Assembly: GCF_002877365.1 (NCBI RefSeq)
Contig: NZ_MCWZ01000021.1
Location: 1 to 42,131 of the forward strand
Source: Vibrio sp. 10N.261.55.A7
Lineage (GTDB): Bacteria; Pseudomonadota; Gammaproteobacteria; Enterobacterales; Vibrionaceae
Direction: 5' to 3'
Length of the DNA: 42,131 nt
Numbering within the stretch: position 1 is the stretch's first letter; every line of letters begins with the position of its first letter. The notes under the pieces are model-generated. The model was not told the DNA's origin. It saw only the letters and a list, made by a program, of their open reading frames with translations, and made no database searches. A program made the position numbers and the translations under genes. Below are positions 1 to 9,189 of this stretch, piece by piece.

Positions 1-15
1 AAGTCGCGATGAACC

Positions 16-52
16 AAAAAAAAGGCCATTGAAAATTCCCTATTCAATGACC
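16..52 (-). terminator. Intrinsic terminator of the DUF2750 gene
   Basis: Read on the minus strand, a hairpin with a 7-bp core stem (CATTGAA/TTCAATG) plus two outer G-C pairs is followed by eight T. It lies about 40 bp after the stop codon of the minus-strand gene at 90-485, so it probably ends that transcript. Confidence 0.75.
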
Positions 53-89
53 CATTACTAATCGCTTTATACGTGAACGTTTCTATTAA

Positions 90-485
90 CTAACGCTTTG
101 CAGCTTGTTTTTTGAGTTCGAAATCGAACTCGTCAGGGAAAACGATCACACCTTCTTCTTTCTCATTAGGGAAGACAACTATCGACAGTTCATCGTCTTC
201 TAAACCCGTTGTCCAGCGGCTATGCCACTTATTTAAAGAGATAGATTCGGCCTTGCACTCTTTCCAATCTTCCGTTGCCCAAGCAAGTGCAAATTCTTCA
301 TTTGGCCAAACAGGAACACAGTCATCCTCTTCTGTATTGAGCATGACACAACCATCTTCATCAGTCAGAATCCAGATTTGACGATTTGAAACCATCTCTT
401 TAATGCAGTATTTGAATCTCTGCTCATCATTGTAACTATTAATGGTCGAGATCTGATCGGCGCTTAATGCTGTTGTTGTCATCAT
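90..485 (-). CDS. DUF2750 domain protein
   Basis: A 131-residue acidic, soluble protein with no signal peptide or membrane segment. Its layout resembles the DUF2750 family: a short N-terminal helix, then a W-I-L-T-D-E-D-G segment around residues 33-40, a V-W-P-N-E-E motif near residues 59-64, and a V-V-F-P-N-E-K segment near residue 103, followed by a related V-F-P-D-E stretch. The family is known from many proteobacteria but has no established function to my knowledge. Two ATG codons are adjacent at the start (485 and 482), and AAGGA upstream can serve either. It stands alone, with its own terminator downstream and the ppaC terminator upstream, so it is probably monocistronic. Family assignment is from recall of the motif pattern. 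Confidence 0.75.
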   Translation of the reverse strand: MMTTTALSADQISTINSYNDEQRFKYCIKEMVSNRQIWILTDEDGCVMLNTEEDDCVPVWPNEEFALAWATEDWKECKAESISLNKWHSRWTTGLEDDELSIVVFPNEKEEGVIVFPDEFDFELKKQAAKR

Positions 486-530
486 TAGTTCCTTAACTTC
501 GGGTTGCTTTCGTAGTGCGTCTTTAATAAC

Positions 531-561
531 TAAAAACGCCCACAGAGGTTATCTGTGGGCG
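531..561 (-). terminator. Intrinsic terminator of ppaC
   Basis: A perfect 10-bp stem (CGCCCACAGA/TCTGTGGGCG, 537-546 with 552-561) has a 5-nt loop and is followed on the minus strand by a TTTTTAG tract. It sits about 20 bp past the ppaC stop. Confidence 0.9.
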
Positions 562-581
562 CTTACCTGACTAGTCTGAAA

Positions 582-1487
582 TTATACTAGTTCAGCTTGT
601 AGCCAAGGCCAACCTTGTTTCTTACGGCTTAGCGTATTTTCCATCATTAGTAAGCCATCTTTCTCGTGCTTAACTAATTTCTCAGCCCACTCTCCTTTAT
701 AAAGTAGACGAGTTTGAGCGGTTGTGATGTCTGTTAGCATCACTGCAGCGAATGCAAGACCATCTTTTTCACAGCGCGACTCTAAATCAGCTTCTAGAGC
801 ATCAATCATGCCGTCTACTTGCTCTAAAGTTGCAAGCTCAACCTGGCCAACGACCACGTCACGACCATTGAAAGGGTAACCTTTCAGGTCTTTCTCAACT
901 AGCTCGGCAGCTGTTAGGCCTTCAATGTTAGTTTTCGCGATGAGTAGCTCTTTGATGAATGTGTCTACATCTTGTACGTCAGCGATCTCAGCTAACTCTG
1001 CGACAGCGTCTTTATCTTTTTGGGTACAAGTTGGAGAGGCGAAACCAACAGTGTCAGATAAAATAGCTGACATCATCAGTTTAGCGATCTTTTGAGAGAT
1101 TGAATGACCTTCAATCTTAAACATATTGAAAAGAACAGTATTGGTACAACCTACAGGCCAGATCCAAGCTTCCATTGGGTTTACTGTCATCACGTCACCA
1201 AGGCGGTGGTGATCAACAATACCTAAGATTTCCGCTTCAGCGACATCATCTGGCGCTTGTGCGAGATCAGAGTAGTCAACTAGCCAGATTTTCTCGCCAG
1301 CTACAGAAGTACGCAGTTCCGGAGTTTCAGCATCAGCAACTTCTAGAATGTGCTGAGTTTCACGATTGATTTCGCCTTGGCGAATTGGCATTGCCTCTAA
1401 ACCACGAGACTTAAGCAGCTCAGTGGCTACCAATGCACTACAAATACTATCGCTATCTGGGTTCTTATGACCGACAACTAGAATCAT
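582..1487 (-). CDS. ppaC: Manganese-dependent inorganic pyrophosphatase (family II)
   Basis: Hydrolyses pyrophosphate to two phosphates in the cytoplasm, pulling biosynthetic reactions forward. The 301-residue length is close to the family norm of about 310. The DHH-family N-terminal domain shows the expected metal ligands: H7, D11 and D13 in G-H-K-N-P-D-S-D-S, D71 in L-V-D-Y-S-D, H93 in the V-D-H-H-R motif (91-95), and D145 in I-L-S-D-T-V-G-F. The C-terminal DHHA2 domain carries the substrate-binding S-R-K-K-Q motif near residues 286-290. AGGAAG precedes the ATG. It is single-gene with its own terminator, and is divergent from the manganese exporter gene. The pairing of a Mn-dependent enzyme with a Mn exporter is suggestive, but it may be chance. 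Confidence 0.95.
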   Translation of the reverse strand: MILVVGHKNPDSDSICSALVATELLKSRGLEAMPIRQGEINRETQHILEVADAETPELRTSVAGEKIWLVDYSDLAQAPDDVAEAEILGIVDHHRLGDVMTVNPMEAWIWPVGCTNTVLFNMFKIEGHSISQKIAKLMMSAILSDTVGFASPTCTQKDKDAVAELAEIADVQDVDTFIKELLIAKTNIEGLTAAELVEKDLKGYPFNGRDVVVGQVELATLEQVDGMIDALEADLESRCEKDGLAFAAVMLTDITTAQTRLLYKGEWAEKLVKHEKDGLLMMENTLSRKKQGWPWLQAELV

Positions 1488-1688
1488 CTTTCTTCCTGTC
1501 CATTTAGTTTATTCACCCTCTAACGGGGTGAGGTTGCTCACAAAGGTGCTACTTTACCTGAATTTAAAAATTTGTCATTCCCTAAGCACGCAAAGCCCGA
1601 GTGATTGCACTCCCCTGCACTTCTTCCACCCCATTTGGGCTTAGAGCAAAAAACTCGCTTTGCTTGTTATAAAAGTTTACAAATAATA

Positions 1689-1729
1689 TTGATAATGATT
1701 CTCATTTACATATAATGAGAATCATTATC
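1689..1729 (+). promoter_or_regulatory. Promoter embedded in a Fur-box palindrome, upstream of mneA
   Basis: GATAATGATTCTCATT at 1691-1706 and AATGAGAATCATTATC at 1714-1729 are exact reverse complements separated by 7 bp. Each arm closely matches the Fur consensus built from GATAAT units. Inside lies a near-ideal sigma-70 promoter: -35 TTGATA (1689-1694), 16-bp spacer, -10 TATAAT (1711-1716), giving a start of transcription near 1723. Bound Fur would cover both promoter elements, so iron-replete repression is inferred. Confidence 0.85.
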
Positions 1730-1747
1730 AATGACGGGTACCCAGGT

Positions 1748-2968
1748 ATGAACACTTCTAACCCATTTCTCAATTTTCCTAGTTGGCTTTCCGCTACCCA
1801 GTTTGATCTTGCCTATAAGCGACTGCTTCTTCCTATTTTGCTTGTCGCCCTAATCGCTTCTGAGACCACTAGAGAGCTCGTCGTTGCGACGTTATCTGAT
1901 GCATTCTGGGCTGTTTCTTGTTATGTCGCGTTCACTCTCGCCATCTACCATTATTTGTCGAGCTACATGAACAAAACTAACGCGCTGGTTAAGCTTTACA
2001 ACACTTCTCGTTCCCATCAGGTTTTCTTTGCCTCATTACTGGGTGCTTTACCAGGCTGTGGTGGAGCCATTGTTGTAACGACGCAATTTATTAGCGGTCG
2101 CGTCGGTTTTGGGGCCATTGTGGCTGTTTTAACTTCGACCATGGGAGACGCTGCATTCTTACTTCTCGCAAGTAAACCTGACGTTGGCCTCGGTGTGGTT
2201 GCGCTCGGTGTGGTTGTCGGTACGCTATCAGGCTGGGTCGTCAATTATTTCCACGCCGATGACTTTCTAAGGCCAAAGAAACAAGAAGATACCCCAGAGA
2301 AATGCTGTGTACGTAACACTCCAAAAGAAACGTCTTCTGGTGATTCTCTAGAGAAAAAAGCGATCAATCTGCAAGGGATATTTTGGAAACTCCTTTTAGT
2401 TCCAACCACTGCCATCGCATTATTGGGGTCATTTCAAGTAGACGTAAATCAGCTTCTTGCGCTTCCAGAAGTGACCATTGAATGGGTAGGCACGGGGTTA
2501 ATCATCGTCAGCATGTTTTTGTGGGCAATGACTAAAGAGATCAAAGACTATCAATCTACCGTTTCAGAAGATGAAAAATACTCGGGTTCTCACCCTATCC
2601 AAAAAGCTGCACAGGATACAAATTTTGTCACAGCTTGGGTGATCGTTGCTTTCCTTCTTTTCGAACTCACCACGTTTTTCGCGGATATCAATCTATCTGA
2701 GTTAGCTTCAGGATGGGGAGTGTGGATGCCGCTAGTTGGTTTAGCGGTAGGGATACTTCCTGGTTGTGGTCCGCAAATATTGATTACAAGTATGTATATT
2801 TCAGGCGCAGTTCCACTCTCAACGCAATTGGCCAATTCGATTTCGAATGACGGAGATGCATTATTCCCTGCCATCGCACTGGCACCGAAAGCCGCTTTGG
2901 TGGCTACTTTCTACTCTGTCATTCCCGCTTTCATTGTTGGGTATGGGTTTTACTTCTTGTTCGAATAA
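1748..2968 (+). CDS. mneA: MneA-like manganese exporter (putative manganese transporter)
   Basis: A 406-residue integral membrane protein with about ten hydrophobic segments in two related halves. Each half has an L-P-G-C-G motif (101-105 and 337-341) followed 28 residues later by a G-D pair (133-134 and 369-370), which suggests an inverted or tandem duplication with paired ion-binding motifs. This resembles the Vibrio protein described as the manganese exporter MneA (V. cholerae VC0022), which confers Mn resistance; the assignment is from recall. A hydrophilic loop lies near residues 180-215. The frame is open from an upstream ATG at 1715, but that codon overlaps the -10 element and precedes the predicted transcript start, so I chose the ATG at 1748 with AGG just before it. 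Fur control is expected from the promoter. The gene is convergent with the GH36 gene. Confidence 0.75.
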   Translation: MNTSNPFLNFPSWLSATQFDLAYKRLLLPILLVALIASETTRELVVATLSDAFWAVSCYVAFTLAIYHYLSSYMNKTNALVKLYNTSRSHQVFFASLLGALPGCGGAIVVTTQFISGRVGFGAIVAVLTSTMGDAAFLLLASKPDVGLGVVALGVVVGTLSGWVVNYFHADDFLRPKKQEDTPEKCCVRNTPKETSSGDSLEKKAINLQGIFWKLLLVPTTAIALLGSFQVDVNQLLALPEVTIEWVGTGLIIVSMFLWAMTKEIKDYQSTVSEDEKYSGSHPIQKAAQDTNFVTAWVIVAFLLFELTTFFADINLSELASGWGVWMPLVGLAVGILPGCGPQILITSMYISGAVPLSTQLANSISNDGDALFPAIALAPKAALVATFYSVIPAFIVGYGFYFLFE

Positions 2969-3011
2969 AAAGAGTCGCTCTAAAGCTTTTCGGTAGAGCC
3001 GCTTAACAATA

Positions 3012-4751
3012 TCAGCTAGCCGTAATGATAGCGCGGCTACTCAATCCCTTATCTAAACTGACTTCCAACACTTGCATAGGCTCGGAAGTCAGTTTCTTTC
3101 CTGTCCAGTAATCATACCAGTACACAGGCTTACTCGATGTCAGTGTCACTTCTGTTTCATCCCCTTGATAATGAAACAAACAGTGCAGGTCATTATGGTC
3201 TGTGATTGGCAAGAACGCGTGTGACAACGATAAAGATGTAAACTTAGCGACGTTCTGGTTGTGCTTTTGTCTTAACACCAATTTGGTAAGACTTGATTTC
3301 GCAAAAGGCGTGAGTTCTGGAAGAGGATCTCCAGATAGAAGCAACCCACCGCTCGCTAATAACGCTGTGCGATGAAATTCATAATACTGCCTTTCGGTCG
3401 TTTGGTTCGGAAGCGACACAAACGTTGCGCAATCTGGATCAATGTGCCAAAGCTTTCTGTGTTGCCAGCTGCGAAAAAATGTCTCTTGGGCAATCTGGCT
3501 AAATCGGTCTGGAGAACGTTCCACATCGTCAGACACTCTCATCGCATCAACCAAGCCTAAAGATGGCCACATCGGCGCGTTGCAGCCTAATATCCACGCA
3601 TCCCCTGCCCCTATTTCAATCGCTGCCATGCCCATTCGATAGGCTTGTACGCCAGTAATACCGGATAAATACCGCTTCCCTTTTAGCGTTCCCCAATAAT
3701 TAGCGTCCAATTTAAACAGCTCGACACCCCATTCTTCCCGCATCGTCCTCACTACTTTGGTGAGGTACTCTTGCACCTCTGGATGTGACGCATCGAGAAT
3801 ATACCAAGGTGTACAACGCCAACCGCCATAAGTAATGTCTTCAGCTTTGAGAAAATCTCCTGAAGCGTGCTTCACAAACCAATCAGGATGTTGCTTGAAT
3901 AACTGAGATTCCGCTTGAGCAATGAATGGTGCGAGCCAAATAGCCGGTTTTTTCCCTTGTTTCCGTATTCCTTTAATAAGAGATTTCACACCATGAGAAA
4001 ATTTGTCTGAAGGCGTTAACCAGTCCCCCATGAATGCCTGATAGCCATCATCGAGTAAGACCCACTCTAAATAATCAAGATCGTCTTTCATAGACACGAC
4101 GTTTTGGCTGATATTCTCTTCCGTTACAGAGGCGTAGTAGGCATACCACGAGCACCACCCTATTGGGGATTTCTGCGTCAATGTGCTCTTAGGTGGATGA
4201 TGGATACTGATCAGTTGGCTGTATTCCTCAAACAGAAGAGAAAGTGATGGGCCGCTAAGAATAGCGACTGACTCAAGGCTTTGACTGTCCCAATCGAGAG
4301 GGTAAGTTTGTTCTCCATCAACATTGGCGACAATCGTTCTCTGGCCGTCTATCTCTTCAATCAAGAAATACCCAGCGAATCGGTCACAGCTTGTGAAACC
4401 AAGCAATGTGTAGCCGGTCGATTCTTCGATAACCAAATAATTGTAATAGCGTTTGATGTCGGTTTGTGGATAGATTCTATAACTGGCGTTGTTATCTGGG
4501 CAGCGCCCAACATCAATGGGGTTGTCGCAGGTACCCGATGTTTGGGCCAACATTTGGAAGCCGTCACCTATCAATGTGGCTGACACTTCAAATTCAAACG
4601 GCAGGGTAAACAGACGATATTCATTGGAAATTTCATTGTTATGGATTCCGATGAATCGAAACGTAAGCTCTTGATTAGAGAGAGATACGGATAAATCGTT
4701 GTTCAGCACCGACACTTCTCGCTGGCAAGCTAGTGTAATAATCTGCGCCAT
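3012..4751 (-). CDS. GH36-family alpha-galactosidase-like glycoside hydrolase
   Basis: A 579-residue protein without a signal peptide, so probably cytoplasmic. The clan GH-D TIM barrel spans roughly residues 195-500. Visible motifs are G-W-C-S-W-Y (198-203), L-L-D-D-G-Y-Q (232-238), K-L-D-A-N (347-351) with D349 as the expected nucleophile, and R-V-S-D-D (405-409) with D409 as the expected acid/base in the R-x-S-x-D pattern. An N-terminal beta-sandwich domain of about 190 residues and a C-terminal beta domain fit GH36, which hydrolyses alpha-galactosides such as melibiose and raffinose. The protein is shorter than the classic ~700-residue enzymes. No transporter or regulator adjoins it, so the substrate cannot be read from context; an alpha-N-acetylgalactosaminidase or another alpha-glycoside specificity is possible. 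Confidence 0.85.
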   Translation of the reverse strand: MAQIITLACQREVSVLNNDLSVSLSNQELTFRFIGIHNNEISNEYRLFTLPFEFEVSATLIGDGFQMLAQTSGTCDNPIDVGRCPDNNASYRIYPQTDIKRYYNYLVIEESTGYTLLGFTSCDRFAGYFLIEEIDGQRTIVANVDGEQTYPLDWDSQSLESVAILSGPSLSLLFEEYSQLISIHHPPKSTLTQKSPIGWCSWYAYYASVTEENISQNVVSMKDDLDYLEWVLLDDGYQAFMGDWLTPSDKFSHGVKSLIKGIRKQGKKPAIWLAPFIAQAESQLFKQHPDWFVKHASGDFLKAEDITYGGWRCTPWYILDASHPEVQEYLTKVVRTMREEWGVELFKLDANYWGTLKGKRYLSGITGVQAYRMGMAAIEIGAGDAWILGCNAPMWPSLGLVDAMRVSDDVERSPDRFSQIAQETFFRSWQHRKLWHIDPDCATFVSLPNQTTERQYYEFHRTALLASGGLLLSGDPLPELTPFAKSSLTKLVLRQKHNQNVAKFTSLSLSHAFLPITDHNDLHCLFHYQGDETEVTLTSSKPVYWYDYWTGKKLTSEPMQVLEVSLDKGLSSRAIITAS

Positions 4752-4840
4752 AGTGTTGTCACCACCTCTTTTATTTCTACTGAAAACACCAACGAATCGT
4801 TACTTTATTATTTTTATACTATCTATTTGGATTTTAATAC

Positions 4841-4873
4841 AAAAAAGCCAACCCTGTTGGGCTGGCTTAATTT
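4841..4873 (-). terminator. Intrinsic terminator after torA
   Basis: AGCCAACCC and GGGCTGGCT (4846-4854 with 4859-4867) form a 9-bp stem with one mismatch and a TGTT loop. On the minus strand it is followed by TTTTTTG. It sits about 20 bp past the torA stop. Confidence 0.85.
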
Positions 4874-4894
4874 TTTGTTACCGTAAGCGAGTAT

Positions 4895-7357
4895 TTAGCT
4901 CACTTCAATCGGACCGCCGAATGAGGTTACTGGCGGCACTTTGCCTGTGAATTTCTCAAAGTCAACTTGGCAAGTGTTCGCAGAAGTCGCTTGGGCAAGC
5001 TCCGACGATGGAATGTCCTGCGTTAATGTGTTTGGATCACCATACGTATCAAGTGCGCCAATTTTTTCATTAATTGGGCCATACCATGCGCCTTCTTCAA
5101 TACGAACAACCCCAGGTGCGTAGCTATCCATTAACACGGCGCCTGCAAGTAGCTGACCTCGGTCGTTAAAGACTCGGACGATGTCTCCATCTTTCACGCC
5201 TTTTTTCTTCGCGTCTTCAGGGTTGATGTAAATAGGCTCGCGACCTTTAACAGCATACGTTGCACGGAACTCTTCAGATTCACACATCTGTGAGTGCAAA
5301 CGCTTGTCAGGGTGGCACGATTGCAACCAGTACGGGTGTTTATCAGAGCCAGGACCACCGTGAGAGCGTTCCGATTTCTCGAACCACATCGGGTGGTTTT
5401 GGCACTTCTCATACCCCATGTTACCGATCGTTCTACTCGAGATTTCGATAAAGCCAGAAGGTGTACCCAGTGCATTAATTTCAGGGTCTTCACGGAATGC
5501 GGCGTGACGAGTCCAAGGCTTGCCTTTACCGAAGTCTAAGAAACCTTTTTCCCAGAATTCGTCAAACTCTGGCATTTCGAAAGCGCCTTCATTCGCAGAT
5601 CGACACTCATTGTACAGCGAGCGAACCCACTGCATTTCATCCATGCCACGAGTATATTCTTCGTGACGTCCCCAGCGACGAGTTAGGTTTCGCATAATGT
5701 CGAAGTCTGATCTTGACTGGAACAGTGGATCAACCAACTTCTGCATTGCCACTAACCCACGCCCAGAGTACGCACCGTAACCATCAATATCGTTACGCTC
5801 CCACTGAGTACAGGCAGGAAGAACAATATCAGAGTGGCGGCAGGTCGCTGTCCACGCAAAGTCAACTGCGACTACTGTCTGCAAGCTCTTAAATGCTTTA
5901 CGCATTTTGTTACGATCTTGGTGATGATGCCAAGGGTTGTTACCACTGAACACCATCATCTTGATGTCTGGCAGTGTTACCGTAGACCCGTTCGCTTGAA
6001 TCTTCTTACCTGGTTCAAGTAGGCTATCAACCCAACGAGCCACAGGGATAACGCGGCTGTAACCGTTAAAATCGTTGTTGTTGTATTTTGGCTCTTGCCC
6101 TTGGTCGATGTTCAGCGGGAATGAGCCTGGTGCACCAAAGCCCGTTGAAGAAACACCGATACCAGAGTAGTGGTGCCCGTAAGAGATACCACCGCCAGGA
6201 AGGCCAATTTGACCAACCATTGCTGCCAATACCGCACACATCCAGTAAGGTTGTTCACCGTGCTCTTGGCGTTGGATGCTCCAGCCCACCATGATTTGGG
6301 TGCGGCCGTTAACCAGCATATGAGCAAATTTACGAATACTTTCAGCGCTTGCGCCACAAATTTCCGCCGCCCACTCTGGTGTTTTCTCGACCTTGTCTTT
6401 GGTTTCACCTTGAACATACTGAATAAAGTCATCAAAGCCTAAACAGTACGTGTCAATAAACTCTTTGTCGTACAGCTCTTCATTATAAAGTACATGGGCA
6501 ACACCTAGCATGAACGGGACATCGGTCTGCGGGTTGATGTACATCTGCTCGTTATTAAGGAAACGACCCGTTTTGTTTTGAACAGGATCAACAGAGACAA
6601 CGTTGATCTCTTTGTTCGCCACTTTCTCTTTCAGTTGATTAAGGTATTCAAACGACTCATGTGTCTCACACGTCCAGCCAACCTGAAGGTTCTTAACGGG
6701 ATCGTTGCCCCACATGATGATGTTGTCACTGTTCTCTAGGATGAGTTCCCAAGATGTACCTTGTGCGTATACCTCTGTAGACCCAAGCACGTACGGCAAA
6801 ATGGTTTGGCCAGCACCCGTTGAATAGTCACCGATCTTCTTCACGGAGTTACCGTGTAATCCCATCGCTCGCATCATATGGTTGGTACAGCTGTGGAATT
6901 GACCCGTTTGACGCCAACCCGTTTGGCCCGTATGCAGCGCCCAAGGACCGTAATCTTTTTGTACACGCTCTAATTCGCGGTATACAAGATCAAGTGCTTC
7001 GTCCCAAGTCACACGTACGAAACGGTTGTTACCACGGGTATCTGCGCTGTATTTGTGCTTCTTAAGCCAATCTAGGCGAACCATAGGGTAACGAACACGT
7101 GAAGGGCTATAGATGATGCCTTTGATACCATTAAGCATCTCTGTTGGGTGCTTATCGATTTCTAGCGGTTTAATCTCTTGTACTTTACCCGCATAAACTC
7201 GTGCTCTAAATGCGCCCCAGTGAGAGCCCGATACTCGCCATGTGCCTTCTGTTTCAGCCGCCATCGCGGAAGTCGACGCAAGCAAGCTTGGCCCGATGAC
7301 CGATGCAGCACTCGTTGTCGCGACGCCTTTTAGAAAACTTCTTCTTGAAATTGCCAT
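4895..7357 (-). CDS. torA: Trimethylamine-N-oxide reductase, catalytic subunit (molybdoenzyme)
   Basis: Terminal reductase of anaerobic respiration, reducing TMAO to trimethylamine in the periplasm with electrons from TorC. The 820-residue length is normal. The N terminus is a twin-arginine signal (R5-R6-S-F-L-K, then a hydrophobic stretch ending near A-M-A-A about residue 34), so the folded enzyme with its bis-MGD cofactor is exported by Tat. The G-D-Y-S-T-G-A segment (176-182) is where the family's serine ligand to molybdenum lies. The M-W-G-N-D-P-V-K-N motif and the C-terminal dinucleotide-binding domain are also present, with no iron-sulfur cysteine motif near the N terminus, as expected for the DMSO reductase/TorA type. 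It is third in torECA, 24 bp after torC. No torD chaperone gene is adjacent. Confidence 0.95.
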   Translation of the reverse strand: MAISRRSFLKGVATTSAASVIGPSLLASTSAMAAETEGTWRVSGSHWGAFRARVYAGKVQEIKPLEIDKHPTEMLNGIKGIIYSPSRVRYPMVRLDWLKKHKYSADTRGNNRFVRVTWDEALDLVYRELERVQKDYGPWALHTGQTGWRQTGQFHSCTNHMMRAMGLHGNSVKKIGDYSTGAGQTILPYVLGSTEVYAQGTSWELILENSDNIIMWGNDPVKNLQVGWTCETHESFEYLNQLKEKVANKEINVVSVDPVQNKTGRFLNNEQMYINPQTDVPFMLGVAHVLYNEELYDKEFIDTYCLGFDDFIQYVQGETKDKVEKTPEWAAEICGASAESIRKFAHMLVNGRTQIMVGWSIQRQEHGEQPYWMCAVLAAMVGQIGLPGGGISYGHHYSGIGVSSTGFGAPGSFPLNIDQGQEPKYNNNDFNGYSRVIPVARWVDSLLEPGKKIQANGSTVTLPDIKMMVFSGNNPWHHHQDRNKMRKAFKSLQTVVAVDFAWTATCRHSDIVLPACTQWERNDIDGYGAYSGRGLVAMQKLVDPLFQSRSDFDIMRNLTRRWGRHEEYTRGMDEMQWVRSLYNECRSANEGAFEMPEFDEFWEKGFLDFGKGKPWTRHAAFREDPEINALGTPSGFIEISSRTIGNMGYEKCQNHPMWFEKSERSHGGPGSDKHPYWLQSCHPDKRLHSQMCESEEFRATYAVKGREPIYINPEDAKKKGVKDGDIVRVFNDRGQLLAGAVLMDSYAPGVVRIEEGAWYGPINEKIGALDTYGDPNTLTQDIPSSELAQATSANTCQVDFEKFTGKVPPVTSFGGPIEVS

Positions 7358-7381
7358 TGTATTACTCCAAATTGACGTCGA

Positions 7382-8563
7382 TTAATGATGACCTTCAGCG
7401 AAATCTGATGAGTGCTTCTGTAGATACTTAAGAACAAGTGCTTCTGTGTCAGTATCGAAATTTACGAACGCAATCATTCCATCAAGCATGCCGACCCAGC
7501 CGTTAGCACTGAAGTGCGCTTCTTCTGGTTGAGAGTGACAAGTTGAACAGTTGCTTGTGTAAGCCCCTTCCGCCGCATTCCAAATTGGATTGAACTCGGT
7601 CACCATTGATTCTTTTTTCATCCACAAAGACAAGCTAACTTCTTCCCAAGGAAGGCCTGTTAATTCATCTTCTTTCTTCTCACCGATACTAATCGATTCA
7701 CTCTCAGACACTTCACGAGTCAGAATTGCCGTTGAAATATTCAGTCCAAAGTCTTCTTGGATGACTCGACCAAAGCCTTTCGCTTTACGCCAACCATCGA
7801 TTTGAACCTCAATCATGTCGCCACTTTCAGCGATAATAGAGACTTCACTGGCTGGGCTTAATAGGCCTGCCTCAGTCGCCCCAGTTTGATCGGTATAAAG
7901 CGGTAAATGACGGATAGAGATGACATCACTGCCATTTGCGTAGCGAGTACCATTAGCAATTTGCTCGAGATCGCCAACAATCCCACTCGCTGACGCCATG
8001 TCTTGTGGTAAGTGGTGAGCGATGCCTTTATGACAATCAACACAGCTTTGGTCACGATCCGCTGCTTGTTTCATTTGAATGCGCGCAGTTGGAGACATTT
8101 GCTCAAAGTCCATGGACTCGTAAGCATGACAGTTTTTACACTCTAGTGAGCCATTTGCCGAGAATCGATCCCATTCATGGCGAGCAAGTTCTAAACGTCG
8201 AGCCTCAAATTTTTCAGGCGTTCCTAAATCACCGAATATCTGCGCAAACACTTCTTTTGAAGCTTGCATCTTACGCGCAATTTTTGCTGTCCATTCATGT
8301 GGAACGTGACAGTCAGGGCACGTTGCTCTCACACCAGAACTGTTTTTCCAGTGTGCCGTCTCTTGCAACTCAACGTATACGTTTTCTTTCATGGTATGGC
8401 AGCCAATACAAAATTCTTCTGTATTCGTTGCTTCTAAGGCCGTATTAAAACCGCCCCAAAAGATCACACCAGCTATGAAACCGCCCATTGTTAGCACACC
8501 AAGGCTAATGTGAACTGCTGGACGAGTCATTGTTCGCCACAGCTTAATAATCAATGATTTCAT
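7382..8563 (-). CDS. torC: Pentaheme c-type cytochrome TorC
   Basis: Membrane-anchored quinol dehydrogenase subunit that passes electrons from menaquinol to TorA. It is 393 residues with an uncleaved N-terminal membrane anchor at about 17-39. Five CxxCH heme sites are visible: residues 52-56, 82-86, 142-146 and 174-178 in the NapC/NirT-type domain, and 339-343 in the C-terminal monoheme domain. This is the family's standard arrangement, and the extra C-terminal domain separates TorC from tetraheme NapC. It lies between torE and torA in one operon, with GAGAG just upstream of the ATG. Confidence 0.95.
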   Translation of the reverse strand: MKSLIIKLWRTMTRPAVHISLGVLTMGGFIAGVIFWGGFNTALEATNTEEFCIGCHTMKENVYVELQETAHWKNSSGVRATCPDCHVPHEWTAKIARKMQASKEVFAQIFGDLGTPEKFEARRLELARHEWDRFSANGSLECKNCHAYESMDFEQMSPTARIQMKQAADRDQSCVDCHKGIAHHLPQDMASASGIVGDLEQIANGTRYANGSDVISIRHLPLYTDQTGATEAGLLSPASEVSIIAESGDMIEVQIDGWRKAKGFGRVIQEDFGLNISTAILTREVSESESISIGEKKEDELTGLPWEEVSLSLWMKKESMVTEFNPIWNAAEGAYTSNCSTCHSQPEEAHFSANGWVGMLDGMIAFVNFDTDTEALVLKYLQKHSSDFAEGHH

Positions 8564-8611
8564 GTTTTGCTCTCTTAAAAATTCTAATCAAAAGTGGGTT
8601 GTGAGACGGTT

Positions 8612-8788
8612 TTAGCCATGTGCTCCAGGAGGCCCCATGAAGAACACTTGCAACATCCAAACAATGAATCCGTAACCGCCAACAAAGGCGACACTTAAGA
8701 TTGGAAAGAGGATAACGGTAATGAAAAGAAACGACTTCCACTCCATTGAACGTTTTTCAACGCTTTGAACATTATTAACATCACTCAT
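8612..8788 (-). CDS. torE: TorE/NapE-family small membrane protein
   Basis: A 58-residue protein read directly from the sequence; it is too short for many gene callers. It begins M-S-D-V-N-N-V, has one strongly hydrophobic segment at about residues 19-50 with a V-G-G-Y-G-F motif (36-41), and ends M-G-P-P-G-A-H-G. This fits the TorE/NapE family, small single-span proteins encoded first in many tor and nap operons whose role is unknown. AGGT lies 5-8 bp before the ATG. The stop is 48 bp upstream of torC, so it is most likely the first gene of torECA. A second ORF overlaps it in another frame (8544-8741), but that one lacks the family pattern. Confidence 0.85.
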   Translation of the reverse strand: MSDVNNVQSVEKRSMEWKSFLFITVILFPILSVAFVGGYGFIVWMLQVFFMGPPGAHG

Positions 8789-9189
8789 ACATTTACCTGC
8801 ATTTTATCGTTAATTTTCTGATGGCTCAGTTTTCTTACGACGTAAAACCAACTTTTGTTTTGATAAATTTTAGTTCAAAATTTCGGTTCACTTCAATTAG
8901 AACCGCCTAATAACCCTAGTTAATCAACGCTTTCTTGAGGTCATCCAAAGTTGTGTTTGAATAACAGAACATGTGTAAAATTATGAACAAATGTGACAAC
9001 TTGTACATGTTAATTATAAGTAAAAATTACAACACATGAGAAACAAACACCCATAAGTAGCTTTTACCATACTACTCAAAATGAAGGCGGTTCTTCTCGG
9101 TTTGTTAACTAGCTTCTTTTGTCGTCGGAAAACAGTGCTATAAGGAAAGGGAATTCTGTACAATTCTATGTGGTTATAAAGGAGCTCTC
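8789..9189. other. Intergenic region between divergent torECA and fetB
   Basis: This 400-bp AT-rich region separates two divergent units and must hold both promoters. Besides the weak tor-box candidate I see no convincing -35/-10 pair, no open frame with a ribosome site and no strong hairpin. The fetB side ends in a good AAGGAG ribosome site at 9179-9184. Confidence 0.5.
8981..8990 (-). promoter_or_regulatory. Possible TorR-type box upstream of torE
   Basis: TTATGAACAA matches the reverse complement of the E. coli tor box (CTGTTCATAT) at 8 of 10 positions, about 190 bp upstream of torE. A partial copy, AACAGAACAT, lies at 8963-8972. AT-rich sequence makes chance matches likely, so this is only a candidate. 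Confidence 0.3.

Noticed and set aside
1715..1747. In-frame upstream start for mneA at 1715
   Set aside because: The codon overlaps the -10 TATAAT and lies upstream of the predicted transcript start.
2970..3000. Hairpin GCTCTA/TAGAGC between mneA and the GH36 gene as a terminator
   Set aside because: The 6-bp stem has an 11-nt loop and no T tract on either strand.
8005..8448. 147-codon frame antisense to torC on the plus strand
   Set aside because: It is opposite five well-defined CxxCH heme motifs, has no ribosome site and no family pattern.
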